Positions 6,945 through 15,755 of a stretch of 42,505 nucleotides of DNA are shown one piece after another. This DNA is from Chitinophagaceae bacterium (lineage in GTDB: Bacteria; Bacteroidota; Bacteroidia; Chitinophagales; Chitinophagaceae), in the NCBI GenBank assembly GCA_947447825.1, contig CANFLL010000030.1, forward strand, positions 1 through 42,505. Direction: 5' to 3'. Every line of letters begins with the position of its first letter. The first letter of the stretch is position 1. The notes under the pieces were generated by a model. It saw only the letters and a program-made list of their open reading frames with translations. It searched no databases and was not told the DNA's origin. Both the position numbers and the translations under genes were made by a program.

Positions 6945-8837
6945 ATGAAAATATGTTTGCTGTTTTGTTTCTTCTTTTTTCTTACTTATTCCATATCTTT
7001 TTCGCAAATTGGTAAGGTTGATAGTGTTATTAATCTGTACCAAAAGTGTAAAGTTGATACTGCAAAGATTGACTTTTTGCTTAAAAATGCTGAATTGTTG
7101 ATTGATGCTGATTCCAAAAAATTAATTTATTATGGAGAGGATGCCCTAAAAATTGCACAAAAGCTTGATGATAAAAAGAGGCAAGAATATTTGATGCGTT
7201 TAATTAGTCAGGGGTATCAACAAATAGGGAAAATTGCTGAGGCAATTGATTATATCAATGAAAATATAAAATTGGCTGCTCTTTTAAATGACCAAAATGG
7301 TATTGCAGTTGCGAAGATGAATTTGGGGGTATGTTACAATCAATTAGGGAATTTTTCATTAGCAATTGAATATTACAAAAACTGTTTAGCATACTTTTCT
7401 AAGCGAAATGAGACAATCTATGTTTGTGAATGTTACATAGCTCTATCTGACTCATATTTCAAATCGAATAATCCAGACAAGTCTCTTTTTTATATAGCAA
7501 GGGCTGAAAAAGTAAGTTTACGGAAGAACAATTATTTACTAGATTATGTTTACACCAACTTTGCCGAATCCTATTTTTTGAAAAATGATTTTAAATTAGC
7601 TAAAGAATATGCCTTAAAAGGCATTGCCATATCCCAACCTGCCGACAATCTTTATGCATTATCCGCAGAATATTTAGTAATTGCAAAAGTTAGTTTGGCA
7701 CTGAACGATTTTTCAAATGCTACTTTGTTCACAAAAAAAGGATTGAAACTAGCAGAAGAAACTGACTTTAAAGAAAACTTAATTAATGCTTATGACATAT
7801 TTAGTCAACTTCTTGAAAAAGAAAAAAAGTATGCAGAAGCACTAAAATATAAAAGTCTTTATATTAATTCAAAGCTAAAAGTTCAAACTTCAGTAAATAA
7901 TAATATCTCTCAGGCGTATGAAAATCTAAAAAATGACGAGGAACTAGCCGAAATAAAAGCTAAAAACTTAAAAAAAGATGCTGCTATAAAGAGTGAGCGA
8001 TTTTTGATAATAATTATTACACTGACGCTGTTAATGGTCATTTGCATAGCGGCTTTAATTTACTATTCAGGAAAAAAAATAAAGCAATCTAACCAAGAAT
8101 TGATTGAAAAAAATGAAAAAATAAGTTCGCAAGCAGAACATATAGTTGAACTGAACCGCCTAAAAGACAGGTTATTATCAATTGTTTCGCATGATTTACG
8201 GAGTCCACTTAATAATTTAAAGGGGATGTTAGATTTAGTGATAAATGGGCATTTGACACAGGATAGGTTTCAAACGATTATTCCTCAACTTAATAAAGGG
8301 GTATATGCCACCCTAGATTTGTTGGAGAATTTATTGCAATGGTCGAAGTCTCAAATGAAAGGATTCATTGTTTCTCCCAAAAAAATCGACTTATATGCCC
8401 TTGCTGAAATACAGTTGAATTTATTTGAGAAGCAATTAGAAGAAAAATTTGTTACTATAAAAAATAATATTCCAGTTAACACCATGGCTTTTGCAGATAA
8501 AGACATGATAGATGTTGTGTTTAGAAATCTTGTGGCTAATGCGATTAAGTTTTGCAAAGCAAATGATGTAATAACTATTGCTAGTAGTTTAAAGGATAAT
8601 TGTATAGAAATTTCAGTTGCAGATACTGGAACGGGAATAACGGAAGCAAATATGAAAAAGATATTTCATGTTGAAAATACATTTACTACTATTGGAACAA
8701 ACAATGAGAAAGGAACTGGATTAGGATTGTTGCTATGTAAGGAATTTGTTGAGACAAACAAGGGCTGCATTAGAATTGAAAGTAAAGAAAATATAGGAAC
8801 CCAAATTTATTTCACATTGCCAATATCCAATAGCTAA
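6945..8837 (+). CDS. TPR-repeat sensor histidine kinase
   Basis: A membrane-bound two-component sensor of 630 residues. It has a signal segment (ICLLFCFFFFLTYSISF) and a periplasmic region of TPR-like repeats (for example AVAKMNLGVCYNQLGNF and ALKYKSLYIN). A single transmembrane helix follows (about 344-364, FLIIIITLTLLMVICIAALIY), then a short coiled coil and a HisKA domain with H-box VSHDLRSPLNNLKG. The HATPase domain shows the N box (FRNLVANAIKFC), G1 (ADTGTGI) and G2 (GTGLGLLL). I start it at the ATG at 6945, directly before the signal sequence; a TTG 30 bases earlier would place a polar stretch in front of it. No response regulator is adjacent, so it is an orphan sensor with unknown signal. 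Confidence 0.87.
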   Translation: MKICLLFCFFFFLTYSISFSQIGKVDSVINLYQKCKVDTAKIDFLLKNAELLIDADSKKLIYYGEDALKIAQKLDDKKRQEYLMRLISQGYQQIGKIAEAIDYINENIKLAALLNDQNGIAVAKMNLGVCYNQLGNFSLAIEYYKNCLAYFSKRNETIYVCECYIALSDSYFKSNNPDKSLFYIARAEKVSLRKNNYLLDYVYTNFAESYFLKNDFKLAKEYALKGIAISQPADNLYALSAEYLVIAKVSLALNDFSNATLFTKKGLKLAEETDFKENLINAYDIFSQLLEKEKKYAEALKYKSLYINSKLKVQTSVNNNISQAYENLKNDEELAEIKAKNLKKDAAIKSERFLIIIITLTLLMVICIAALIYYSGKKIKQSNQELIEKNEKISSQAEHIVELNRLKDRLLSIVSHDLRSPLNNLKGMLDLVINGHLTQDRFQTIIPQLNKGVYATLDLLENLLQWSKSQMKGFIVSPKKIDLYALAEIQLNLFEKQLEEKFVTIKNNIPVNTMAFADKDMIDVVFRNLVANAIKFCKANDVITIASSLKDNCIEISVADTGTGITEANMKKIFHVENTFTTIGTNNEKGTGLGLLLCKEFVETNKGCIRIESKENIGTQIYFTLPISNS

Positions 8838-9017
8838 TGTCTCTATACTGTTATTCTAAAATGAAACTGAAAAATTTGCGCTTTCTTTCATCACGATTTG
8901 ATTGAAGGAAAATTGTGGGTTTGTATATATAAGCAATTCAACTATGTTTTTTAAATGAATAAAATAACTCATCAAAACTATACTACCATTACTTCAACCT
9001 GATAAAAGTCATTATTA

Positions 9018-9037
9018 AAATTGAGACATGTCAATTT
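9018..9037. promoter_or_regulatory. Candidate Crp/Fnr-type operator upstream of ccoI
   Basis: AAATTGA-N6-TCAATTT forms perfect 7-bp outer half-sites (9018-9024 and 9031-9037). It contains TTGA-N6-TCAA, the half-site spacing of FNR/FixK boxes, although the inner T/A of the classical TTGAT...ATCAA site are replaced by G and G. It lies 42 bp upstream of the ATG of the copper ATPase, a gene that is FNR/FixK-controlled in many bacteria. This is inference from pattern only. Confidence 0.45.
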
Positions 9038-9079
9038 GCAATCTTCATAAAAGTTGGTATTTCGCTGACAATTAAGAAT

Positions 9080-11500
9080 ATGCTTACAGTCGCTACTAAA
9101 TCGGTCACTTGTTCACACTGCGGAGAGGAATGCACTTCAGAAAACTTATTATTTGATGATAAAAGTTTTTGTTGTCAGGGTTGCAAGATGGTGTACCAAC
9201 TGTTAAACAATAAAGGATTATGCGATTATTATTCACTAAATGATAAACCAGGAATTAACCAAAAGTTTACAATCAGAAAAGACAAGTTTGCTTTTTTAGA
9301 CGATAAAAGTATATCTCAAAAGCTAGTAACCTTTAGTAATGGGGAGCAAACACATGTATGTTTCTATTTGCCCCAAATGCACTGTAGTTCCTGTTTGTAC
9401 CTTTTAGAAAACCTCCATAAGCTAAACAAACATATCATTTCATCTTCTGTCAACTTTACTTCAAGGGAAGTTAGTGTTATTTTCAATGAGGGGGTTTCTC
9501 TTAGGGAAGTAGCTGAATTGCTTACATCTATTGGTTATGAACCTTATATTAGTCTTAATAATTTAACTGGAAAAGAATCGAAGGTTGATAAATTAATGAT
9601 TTATAAGCTTGGAATTGCTGGATTTTGTTTCGGCAATGTTATGATGATGAGCTTTCCTGAATATCTTGGATTGAATGTTTTTGAACATGATTTGCAAGTA
9701 TTATTCAGAATAATGAATGTTTTACTTGCCCTTCCTGTATTCTTTTATAGTGCTCAACCTTTTTACATTTCTGCATGGAAAGGGTTAAAACATAAATTCC
9801 TAAACATTGATGCGCCTATAGCCTTGGCAATTATTGTTACATTCGGAAGAAGTATGTATGAGGTAGCTTCTGGTACAGGGTCAGGTTATTTCGATTCTAT
9901 GACTGGCATTGTTTTCTTTATGCTTTGTGGAAGGGTATTGCAAGATAAAACCTATCAGCAGCTTTCATTTGAGAGAGATTATACTTCCTATTTTCCTGTT
10001 GCTGTGTCTGTAGTAAAGGATGGAATAGAAATACCAACTTCCTTGCCTAACATTAACCTAGATGACACACTTATTATTCATAACGAAGAATTGATTCCAG
10101 CAGATGGAATACTTACAAAAGGAAAGGCTTTTATAGATTATAGTTTCGTTACTGGAGAATCGATACCAGTTTTAAAAGAAATGGGGGAAATTGTTTATGC
10201 AGGTGGAAAACAAAAAGGTGGAAATATTGAGATATTGGTAATGAAAGAAGTTTCTCAAAGTTACCTTACAAGCCTTTGGACAAAAGATGAAACGAAAAAT
10301 AATAAAGAAGAAGCAAATCCTTCATTTGTACATTTATTAAGTAGGTATTTTACTTATATAGTTTTTGGTATTGCTATTGTTACTGCAACTTATTGGTGGT
10401 ATCATAATCCAAATAAAATTTGGAATAGTGTAACTGCAATTATGATTATTGCATGCCCTTGTGCTTTGCTACTATCTAGCACATTTACAAACGGAAATCT
10501 ATTAAGAATTTTAGGAAATAATCATTTCTATCTGCGTAGTGCACAAGTGATAGAAGCTATTGCCAAAATTACACATATAGTTTTTGACAAAACAGGTACA
10601 CTCACCACCATTCATGAGCAAGACATATCGTATGAAGGAGCTACTTTAACAGAGAAGCAATTAGTCGCAATAGCTCTTTTGGCATCACAATCAACACATC
10701 CTCTAAACAAAATGTTGGTGAAATACTTAAACAAAAAAATCTTAACAATTAAGGCGAATGTTGAATCGTTCGTTGAGCATACAGGTAAAGGTATTGAAGG
10801 TGTTATAGGAAAGGAACTGTATGCTATTGGTTCAGCGTCATTTATTACTGGACAAAAAATTAAAAAGAATGAAGTTACTTCAGTTTATATCTCTCAAGAA
10901 GGTGTGCCACTTGGACAGTTTATTTTTAAAAATCATTACAGAAAAGATGTTCCTACATTAATAAAGCAATTACAGCAATACTTTCAGTTATCAGTTGTTT
11001 CTGGAGACAATGATGGTGAAGAAAACAATTTGAGAAAATTAACCGGAAGTAAAACTACTTTATTATTTCATCAGCAACCAGAGGATAAGCTAAAGTATAT
11101 AGAACTATTACAAAAAAATGGTAGCAGAGTAATGATGATTGGGGATGGATTAAATGATGCTGGAGCTTTAAAAAGTAGTCATGCTGGTATAGCAGTGGCA
11201 GAAGATTGTAACAATTTCACACCAGCAAGTGATGCAATTATTGAAGCAAAACAATTGCCTAATCTTTTAAGATTCATTCTGATGTGTAAGGCTAATAAGC
11301 GAATTGTTATGACTAGTTTTATATTGTCAATAATATATAATTTAATAGGGTTATTCTTTGCTGTTCAAGGTAGCTTGTCTCCATTGATAGCAGCAGTTTT
11401 AATGCCTTCAAGTTCACTTTCAATAATACTAATAACTTATGGGAGTAGTAATATTACTGCTATATTTCTAGGATTGTCTTCGAAAAGTAAATTGAAATAA
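9080..11500 (+). CDS. ccoI: Heavy-metal P1B-type ATPase, CcoI/FixI-like copper transporter
   Basis: An inner-membrane ATP-driven cation pump of 806 residues. The FixI/CcoI type supplies copper for assembly of cbb3-type cytochrome oxidase. The N-terminus has the cysteine-rich metal-binding module of this subgroup (CSHC at 11-14, CCQGC at 31-35), followed by an HMA domain with MHCSSC at about 101-106. Membrane helices include the ion-binding CPC motif (IIACPCALLLS). The actuator loop reads FVTGESIPV and the phosphorylation site DKTGTLT. The hinge region reads MMIGDGLNDAGAL, and the SEHPL-type nucleotide motif appears as STHPL. No ccoS, ccoNOQP or ccoGH genes follow, so the oxidase must be elsewhere if this is truly CcoI. 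A candidate FNR-type site precedes it and a clear terminator follows. Confidence 0.87.
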   Translation: MLTVATKSVTCSHCGEECTSENLLFDDKSFCCQGCKMVYQLLNNKGLCDYYSLNDKPGINQKFTIRKDKFAFLDDKSISQKLVTFSNGEQTHVCFYLPQMHCSSCLYLLENLHKLNKHIISSSVNFTSREVSVIFNEGVSLREVAELLTSIGYEPYISLNNLTGKESKVDKLMIYKLGIAGFCFGNVMMMSFPEYLGLNVFEHDLQVLFRIMNVLLALPVFFYSAQPFYISAWKGLKHKFLNIDAPIALAIIVTFGRSMYEVASGTGSGYFDSMTGIVFFMLCGRVLQDKTYQQLSFERDYTSYFPVAVSVVKDGIEIPTSLPNINLDDTLIIHNEELIPADGILTKGKAFIDYSFVTGESIPVLKEMGEIVYAGGKQKGGNIEILVMKEVSQSYLTSLWTKDETKNNKEEANPSFVHLLSRYFTYIVFGIAIVTATYWWYHNPNKIWNSVTAIMIIACPCALLLSSTFTNGNLLRILGNNHFYLRSAQVIEAIAKITHIVFDKTGTLTTIHEQDISYEGATLTEKQLVAIALLASQSTHPLNKMLVKYLNKKILTIKANVESFVEHTGKGIEGVIGKELYAIGSASFITGQKIKKNEVTSVYISQEGVPLGQFIFKNHYRKDVPTLIKQLQQYFQLSVVSGDNDGEENNLRKLTGSKTTLLFHQQPEDKLKYIELLQKNGSRVMMIGDGLNDAGALKSSHAGIAVAEDCNNFTPASDAIIEAKQLPNLLRFILMCKANKRIVMTSFILSIIYNLIGLFFAVQGSLSPLIAAVLMPSSSLSIILITYGSSNITAIFLGLSSKSKLK

Positions 11501-11534
11501 ATATTTAATAATCGTGTTGTGTGTTGTTTTTAAC

Positions 11535-11569
11535 AGGGGCTGCATTTTTGTGCGGCCTCTTTCTTTTTT
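11535..11569 (+). terminator. Intrinsic terminator of ccoI
   Basis: AGGGGCTGCA (11535-11544) pairs with TGCGGCCTCT (11551-11560) around a short T-rich loop, with one mismatch and one G-U pair, and is followed by TTCTTTTTTA. It lies 35 bp after the ccoI stop and reads in the plus direction. Confidence 0.75.
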
Positions 11570-11608
11570 ATTTAACTAGAATCATTTGCTCAAGAAGATT
11601 ATTCTTCA

Positions 11609-12739
11609 TTAAACTATATCCTTCAACACTTTAATTACAGCATCTATTTCTTTATAAGTATTATGTTTACTAAAAGAAAAACGAATGGTATCCTGATTTG
11701 GATTATTATTTATTGCTTGCATCACATGACTTCCTTGATTAGCACCACTTGTACAAGCACTTCCTCCACTGGCACATATATGATTGATATCTAAATTGTA
11801 AATTAACATTTCACTTTTTTCTGAACTAGGAATGTTTACACTCAAAACAGAGTATAAACTACTTCCAGCTACATCACCATTAAAGTTTACATGTTTCAAA
11901 TGCTTTCGAAGTTGCTCCATCATGTAAAGTTTAATACTTTTAATATATGTGCTATCTGCCAAATAGTTTTCGCTTGCAATCTCAAGTGCTTTTGCAAAAC
12001 CTACGATGCCTGCAACATTTTCTGTTCCTGCTCGCATATTACGTTCTTGAGCTCCTCCATAAATTAATGGTTTTATTTTCACATTTTCATTTATATAAAT
12101 TATTCCGACTCCTTTAGGACCATGAAATTTATGGGCAGAACCTGTAATAAAATGTACTGGTGTATTACGTAAGTTAATAGGATAATGACCAAGCGTCTGA
12201 ACGGTGTCTGCAAAATATATTGCATTGTTTTGTTTGCATAAGTCTCCAATTGCATAGATGTCAGACAAATTGCCAATTTCGTTATTAGCATGCATCAGCG
12301 CAACAAGGCACTTTTCGGGTATACTAGACAAAAGATGCGCAAGATTTTCTAAATTGATATGACCATTTGGCAATAGACTAACATTAGATACGGTAATCTT
12401 CTCCGTTTTTTGAACATACTCAGCAGCATGAAGGGTTGCATGGTGTTCAATTGGTGAGGTAATGATGTGCTTACAATTCAAATCTCTAACGGCAGCTAAA
12501 ATTGCCATACTCGTACTTTCTGTTCCTCCAGAGGTAAAAAATATTTCAGAGGGGTGCGCATTTAACAATTTAGCAATCAATTTACGTGAATTCTCTATTG
12601 CTAATCTACTTTCCCTTCCATAACTATAAATTGAAGAAGGATTGCCATAATGCGTAGTAAGATAGGGCATCATCGCATCTAATACGTCCTTATCTAAAGA
12701 AGTAGTTGCTGCATTATCTAGATAAATCCTTTCTTTCAT
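11609..12739 (-). CDS. Cysteine desulfurase (NifS/IscS-type, class V aminotransferase fold)
   Basis: A pyridoxal-phosphate enzyme that removes sulfur from L-cysteine as an enzyme-bound persulfide for Fe-S cluster and thio-cofactor synthesis. The 376-residue protein has the group I landmarks: N-terminal IYLDNAATT, TSGGTEST (about 69-76), the ITSPIEHHA histidine motif (about 93-101), MHANNEIG (149-156), the Schiff-base lysine in SAHKFHGPKG (Lys204), RAGTENV (236-242) and the mobile catalytic cysteine loop SGGSACTSG (Cys329). Class I (NifS/IscS) rather than SufS is favoured by this loop. No IscU/SufU scaffold is adjacent. It lies downstream of the phosphoglucosamine mutase gene on the same strand, separated by a 21-bp tandem repeat. 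Confidence 0.9.
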   Translation of the reverse strand: MKERIYLDNAATTSLDKDVLDAMMPYLTTHYGNPSSIYSYGRESRLAIENSRKLIAKLLNAHPSEIFFTSGGTESTSMAILAAVRDLNCKHIITSPIEHHATLHAAEYVQKTEKITVSNVSLLPNGHINLENLAHLLSSIPEKCLVALMHANNEIGNLSDIYAIGDLCKQNNAIYFADTVQTLGHYPINLRNTPVHFITGSAHKFHGPKGVGIIYINENVKIKPLIYGGAQERNMRAGTENVAGIVGFAKALEIASENYLADSTYIKSIKLYMMEQLRKHLKHVNFNGDVAGSSLYSVLSVNIPSSEKSEMLIYNLDINHICASGGSACTSGANQGSHVMQAINNNPNQDTIRFSFSKHNTYKEIDAVIKVLKDIV

Positions 12740-12755
12740 AGAAAATAAGTAAAGA

Positions 12756-12839
12756 GTTGAACGTTAAAAGTCAAAAGTTGAGCGTGAAAAGTCAAAAGTT
12801 GAGCGTGAAAAGTCAAAAGTTGAGCGTGAAAAGTAGAAG
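12756..12839. repeat. Four tandem copies of a 21-bp unit
   Basis: Units start at 12756, 12777, 12798 and 12819. The core unit is GTTGAGCGTGAAAAGTCAAA plus A; units 2 and 3 are identical, unit 1 has two changes and unit 4 diverges at its end. In one plus-strand frame the period gives a heptad (VKSQKLS), a spurious-looking frame that runs into the antisense of the next gene. The words belong to the AAAGT(C/T)AAAAGTTGA family found in several gaps of this window. Confidence 0.9.
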
Positions 12840-12863
12840 AAAGTCAAGAGTCTACTTTCTTCT
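12835..12863 (-). terminator. Hairpin after the phosphoglucosamine mutase stop
   Basis: AGAAGAAAGT (12835-12844) and ACTTTCTTCT (12854-12863) form a perfect 10-bp stem with a 9-nt loop, 6 bp beyond the minus-strand stop at 12870. It is followed on that strand by ACTTTTC rather than a true T-run. It overlaps the last 21-bp repeat unit by 5 bp. Confidence 0.4.
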
Positions 12864-12869
12864 AATAAC

Positions 12870-14264
12870 TTATGCATTCATTGCTTCGTTTATGTCTTGC
12901 ATCAATCTATTCGAAATATTTAAAGCTGTTGTTTCGAAACTACTTTCCGAATAAATACGAATAATAGGTTCAGTATTACTTGTTCGTAGATGTACCCAAT
13001 CATTATCGAACTCTATCTTTAAACCATCTTCGGTGTTTATCGGATTCTTTTTATATTTTTTTTGAATGTGAGCAAACACCTTTTTAATGTCAACACTACG
13101 GTCTAGTTCAATTTTGTTTTTGCTCATGGTGTAATTAGGGTAATGATTACGTAGTTTTAGCACACTTGTTTTCTCATGTGCCAAGTGAGACAAAAACAAA
13201 GCTATACCAATCAGAGCATCTCTACCAAAGTGCAGGTCTGGCACTATGATTCCGCCATTTCCTTCGCCACCAATCACTGCATTTGTTTCCTTCATTTTGG
13301 TAACCACATTCACTTCTCCCACCGCACTCGGAGTGTATTGCCCACCATGTTTAAGGGTTATATCTTTTAAAGCACGAGTAGAAGACATGTTGCTTACGGT
13401 ATTCCCTTTTTTATGTTTCAAAACATAATCTGCAACTGCAACAAGTGTATATTCTTCACCAAAAAGACTGCCATCTTCACACACAAAACAAAGCCTGTCT
13501 ACATCTGGGTCAACAGCAATGCCTAAATGGGCTTTTTGTTTAACTACAGCATCACTCAATCCTCTTAAATGTTGCGGTAATGGTTCAGGATTATGTGCAA
13601 ACTGACCGTTAATTTCACTATTCAATACTGTAAAATTGGTTAATCCAAGAGCTGTTAATAAAGCAGGAACAGCTGTTGCACCAGTGCTGTTTATTGCGTC
13701 TATTACAATTTTAAAGTTTGCATTCGCTATTGCATGAACATCAACTAATGGATAATTAACAACAGCATCAATGTGCTTCTTCAGTGCATCAATATCTAAT
13801 GAATAGGCCCCCAATTGATCTACTCCTGCAAAAGAATAATTATCATTAGCAGCCAGTTCAAGTATAGTAAGCCCATCAGCTCCACTAATGAACTCACCTT
13901 TATGGTTTAATAATTTTAGTGCGTTCCATTCTTTTGGGTTATGACTAGCGGTTAAAATTATTCCACCAGCAGCTTCATGAAAAACTACAGCCATTTCAAC
14001 AGTAGGAGTGGTGCTCAAATCAAGATCAATTACGTTAAGTCCAAGGGCATTCAATGTGCTGATAACTAATCTCTGAACTAATTCTCCACTAATTCTTCCA
14101 TCTCTTCCTATAACAATTTTTTTACTATTGTTAAGTTCAGATTGCCTTAAAATCCATGAACCATAAGCCGCAGTAAATTTCACCACATCAATCGGCGACA
14201 AAGAATCTCCAACTCTTCCACCAATTGTTCCCCTAATTCCCGAAATGCTTTTTATTAATGACAT
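12870..14264 (-). CDS. glmM: Phosphoglucosamine mutase (GlmM-type phosphohexomutase)
   Basis: An alpha-D-phosphohexomutase of 464 residues. GlmM interconverts glucosamine-6-phosphate and glucosamine-1-phosphate on the way to UDP-GlcNAc for peptidoglycan and lipid A. Family landmarks are the N-terminal SGIRGTIGG, the phosphoserine loop ILTASHNP (Ser107), the metal-binding loop DPDVDRL, the sugar-binding GEGNGGII and the phosphate-binding RTSNTEPIIRIY near the C-terminus. Related phosphomannomutases share most of these, so the substrate is inferred from length and Bacteroidota convention. It lies upstream of the cysteine desulfurase on the minus strand and divergent from the methyltransferase at 14522. 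Confidence 0.87.
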   Translation of the reverse strand: MSLIKSISGIRGTIGGRVGDSLSPIDVVKFTAAYGSWILRQSELNNSKKIVIGRDGRISGELVQRLVISTLNALGLNVIDLDLSTTPTVEMAVVFHEAAGGIILTASHNPKEWNALKLLNHKGEFISGADGLTILELAANDNYSFAGVDQLGAYSLDIDALKKHIDAVVNYPLVDVHAIANANFKIVIDAINSTGATAVPALLTALGLTNFTVLNSEINGQFAHNPEPLPQHLRGLSDAVVKQKAHLGIAVDPDVDRLCFVCEDGSLFGEEYTLVAVADYVLKHKKGNTVSNMSSTRALKDITLKHGGQYTPSAVGEVNVVTKMKETNAVIGGEGNGGIIVPDLHFGRDALIGIALFLSHLAHEKTSVLKLRNHYPNYTMSKNKIELDRSVDIKKVFAHIQKKYKKNPINTEDGLKIEFDNDWVHLRTSNTEPIIRIYSESSFETTALNISNRLMQDINEAMNA

Positions 14265-14521
14265 ATTTTTTATTTAAAGTTTATATAAAATGCTAATAAG
14301 ACTCAAAAACTGCGCAAATTGATGCCCTAAAATTACCAATAACCAACACAAATAATTGCTAAACTAAACATTTAGACTAAGTGTTCTTAATTACACCTTA
14401 GTTTTTTCTATTTAAATACTATCTATAAATTGTAATTCATAGTGACTACTTATGGTTGTTGCAAACATAAAAGAAAACTTTTTTCTATGTATGCTTATTT
14501 TTTACTCCTTATCTTAGCCCG

Positions 14522-15268
14522 ATGATTGAAAAAGCATGGTTTAAAGATTGGTTCAATTCTCCTTACTATCATTTATTATATCAAAATAGAAATGATCAAG
14601 AGGCACTAGCATTTATAAATAGGTTGATTGAATATTTGAATCCCTCCAAAAATGCAATGATGTTAGATATGGCGTGTGGCAAAGGAAGACACAGTAAAGC
14701 ACTAGCTGATATGGGTTTTGAGGTAACTGGTGTCGATTTGTCTGAGGCATCAATTGAACATGCCTCTTTTCAACAAACAGAAAAACTTCATTTCTATCAG
14801 CATGATATGCGGTTGCCATTTCGAATTAATTATTATGATTACGTCTTTAATTTTTTTACCAGTTTCGGATATTTTAAAACCCAACGTGAGCATAATAATG
14901 CCATTAAAAATATTGTTCAGAATTTAAAGAAAGATGGTGTTTTTGTAATAGACTACCTTAATGTTCAGTATATATCAGATAGATTAGTTGAGTCTACTAC
15001 TACCACCAAAGAAGGAATTGAATTTCTAGTTACCAAATGGGAAGATGAGAAACACTTTTTTAAACAGATACAAATAAGTGAAAATGGCTCTCACACTCTT
15101 GAAGAAAACGCTTACACTGAAAGAGTTGCCAAATTCAGTTTATTAGACTTTGAAGAAATGCTTTCCCTTCAAAATACTGTTATTACCGATGTTTTTGGGG
15201 ACTATAATTTGAATTCCTACGATACAATAATTTCTCCAAGAATGATAATTGTAGCAAAGAAATTGTAA
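14522..15268 (+). CDS. Class I SAM-dependent methyltransferase
   Basis: A cytoplasmic methyltransferase of 248 residues with a Rossmann-like fold. The SAM-binding motif I reads MLDMACGKGRHS (about 42-53), followed by the acidic strand VTGVDLSEASI (about 62-72) that holds the ribose hydroxyls and by motif YDYVFNFFTSFGYF (about 103-116). A FVIDYLN strand follows. Its N-terminus (WFKDWFNSPYYHLLY) resembles a Bacteroidota group annotated only as class I methyltransferases, so the substrate is unknown. It is monocistronic; a short hairpin (15307-15313 with 15321-15327) 38 bp after the stop may end the transcript. Confidence 0.87.
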   Translation: MIEKAWFKDWFNSPYYHLLYQNRNDQEALAFINRLIEYLNPSKNAMMLDMACGKGRHSKALADMGFEVTGVDLSEASIEHASFQQTEKLHFYQHDMRLPFRINYYDYVFNFFTSFGYFKTQREHNNAIKNIVQNLKKDGVFVIDYLNVQYISDRLVESTTTTKEGIEFLVTKWEDEKHFFKQIQISENGSHTLEENAYTERVAKFSLLDFEEMLSLQNTVITDVFGDYNLNSYDTIISPRMIIVAKKL

Positions 15269-15755
15269 TTTCTAAGATGCTAAATATTTTCGGATGAAAG
15301 TAAATGATCGGCTATTTGTAAGCCGATTCAAGAACTTCTCGAAATTCTAGTTTGTTTCCACTAAAGAGTCTTATCTCAATTTTCTCGAAGAAAAAACAAA
15401 AGACACCAAGGTTTAATGTTGGCTTTTATAATTAATTAACAAACGACTTTTGAATTCCTATTAGAAACATCCTCTCATTATTGTCAATTGGTTTATTTTA
15501 ATTTTAAACATGCTTCCAATAAAATGTTATTGGGAGCATGGCCACACAAAAAATTGCTCCAGGAAACATGATTTGGTTTATTCTTCATTTAAATCTAATT
15601 CCATTATTTTACACAAAACCTAACATATATAATATTCAATGTTACACATTGGGGGCATATAGTTATATTCCTTTTGCCTTGTGAATTTTTAGTAAAACTT
15701 CGAAATAGAAACATTCACTGTTACATCAACTTATTCTTGAACACTTTTATTGACA
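15269..15755. other. 487-bp gene-free region
   Basis: No coding frame is supported. It contains a 7-bp-stem hairpin at 15307-15327 (ATCGGCT/AGCCGAT) behind the methyltransferase, AT-rich filler, and the palindrome at 15509-15540 listed separately. Confidence 0.6.
15509..15569. repeat. GGAAGCAT/ATGCTTCC palindrome related to the 41-bp array after ureC
   Basis: CATGCTTCCAATAA (15509-15522) and TTATTGGGAGCATG (15527-15540) form a 14-bp stem with one mismatch and a 4-nt loop. The same words, ATGCTTCC followed about 20 bp later by GTTATTGGGAGCAT, recur in the array at 42110-42505. A further GGAAACAT lies at 15562-15569. It looks like a solitary, off-phase member of that family. Confidence 0.6.

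Noticed and set aside
8838-9079. tRNA or riboswitch in the gap before ccoI
   Set aside because: No cloverleaf, T-loop motif or known riboswitch core was found by eye; only the FNR-like palindrome stood out.
12757-12954. 65-codon plus-strand frame starting in the 21-bp repeat
   Set aside because: It is a translation of repeat units (VKSQKLS) that runs into the antisense of the phosphoglucosamine mutase gene.
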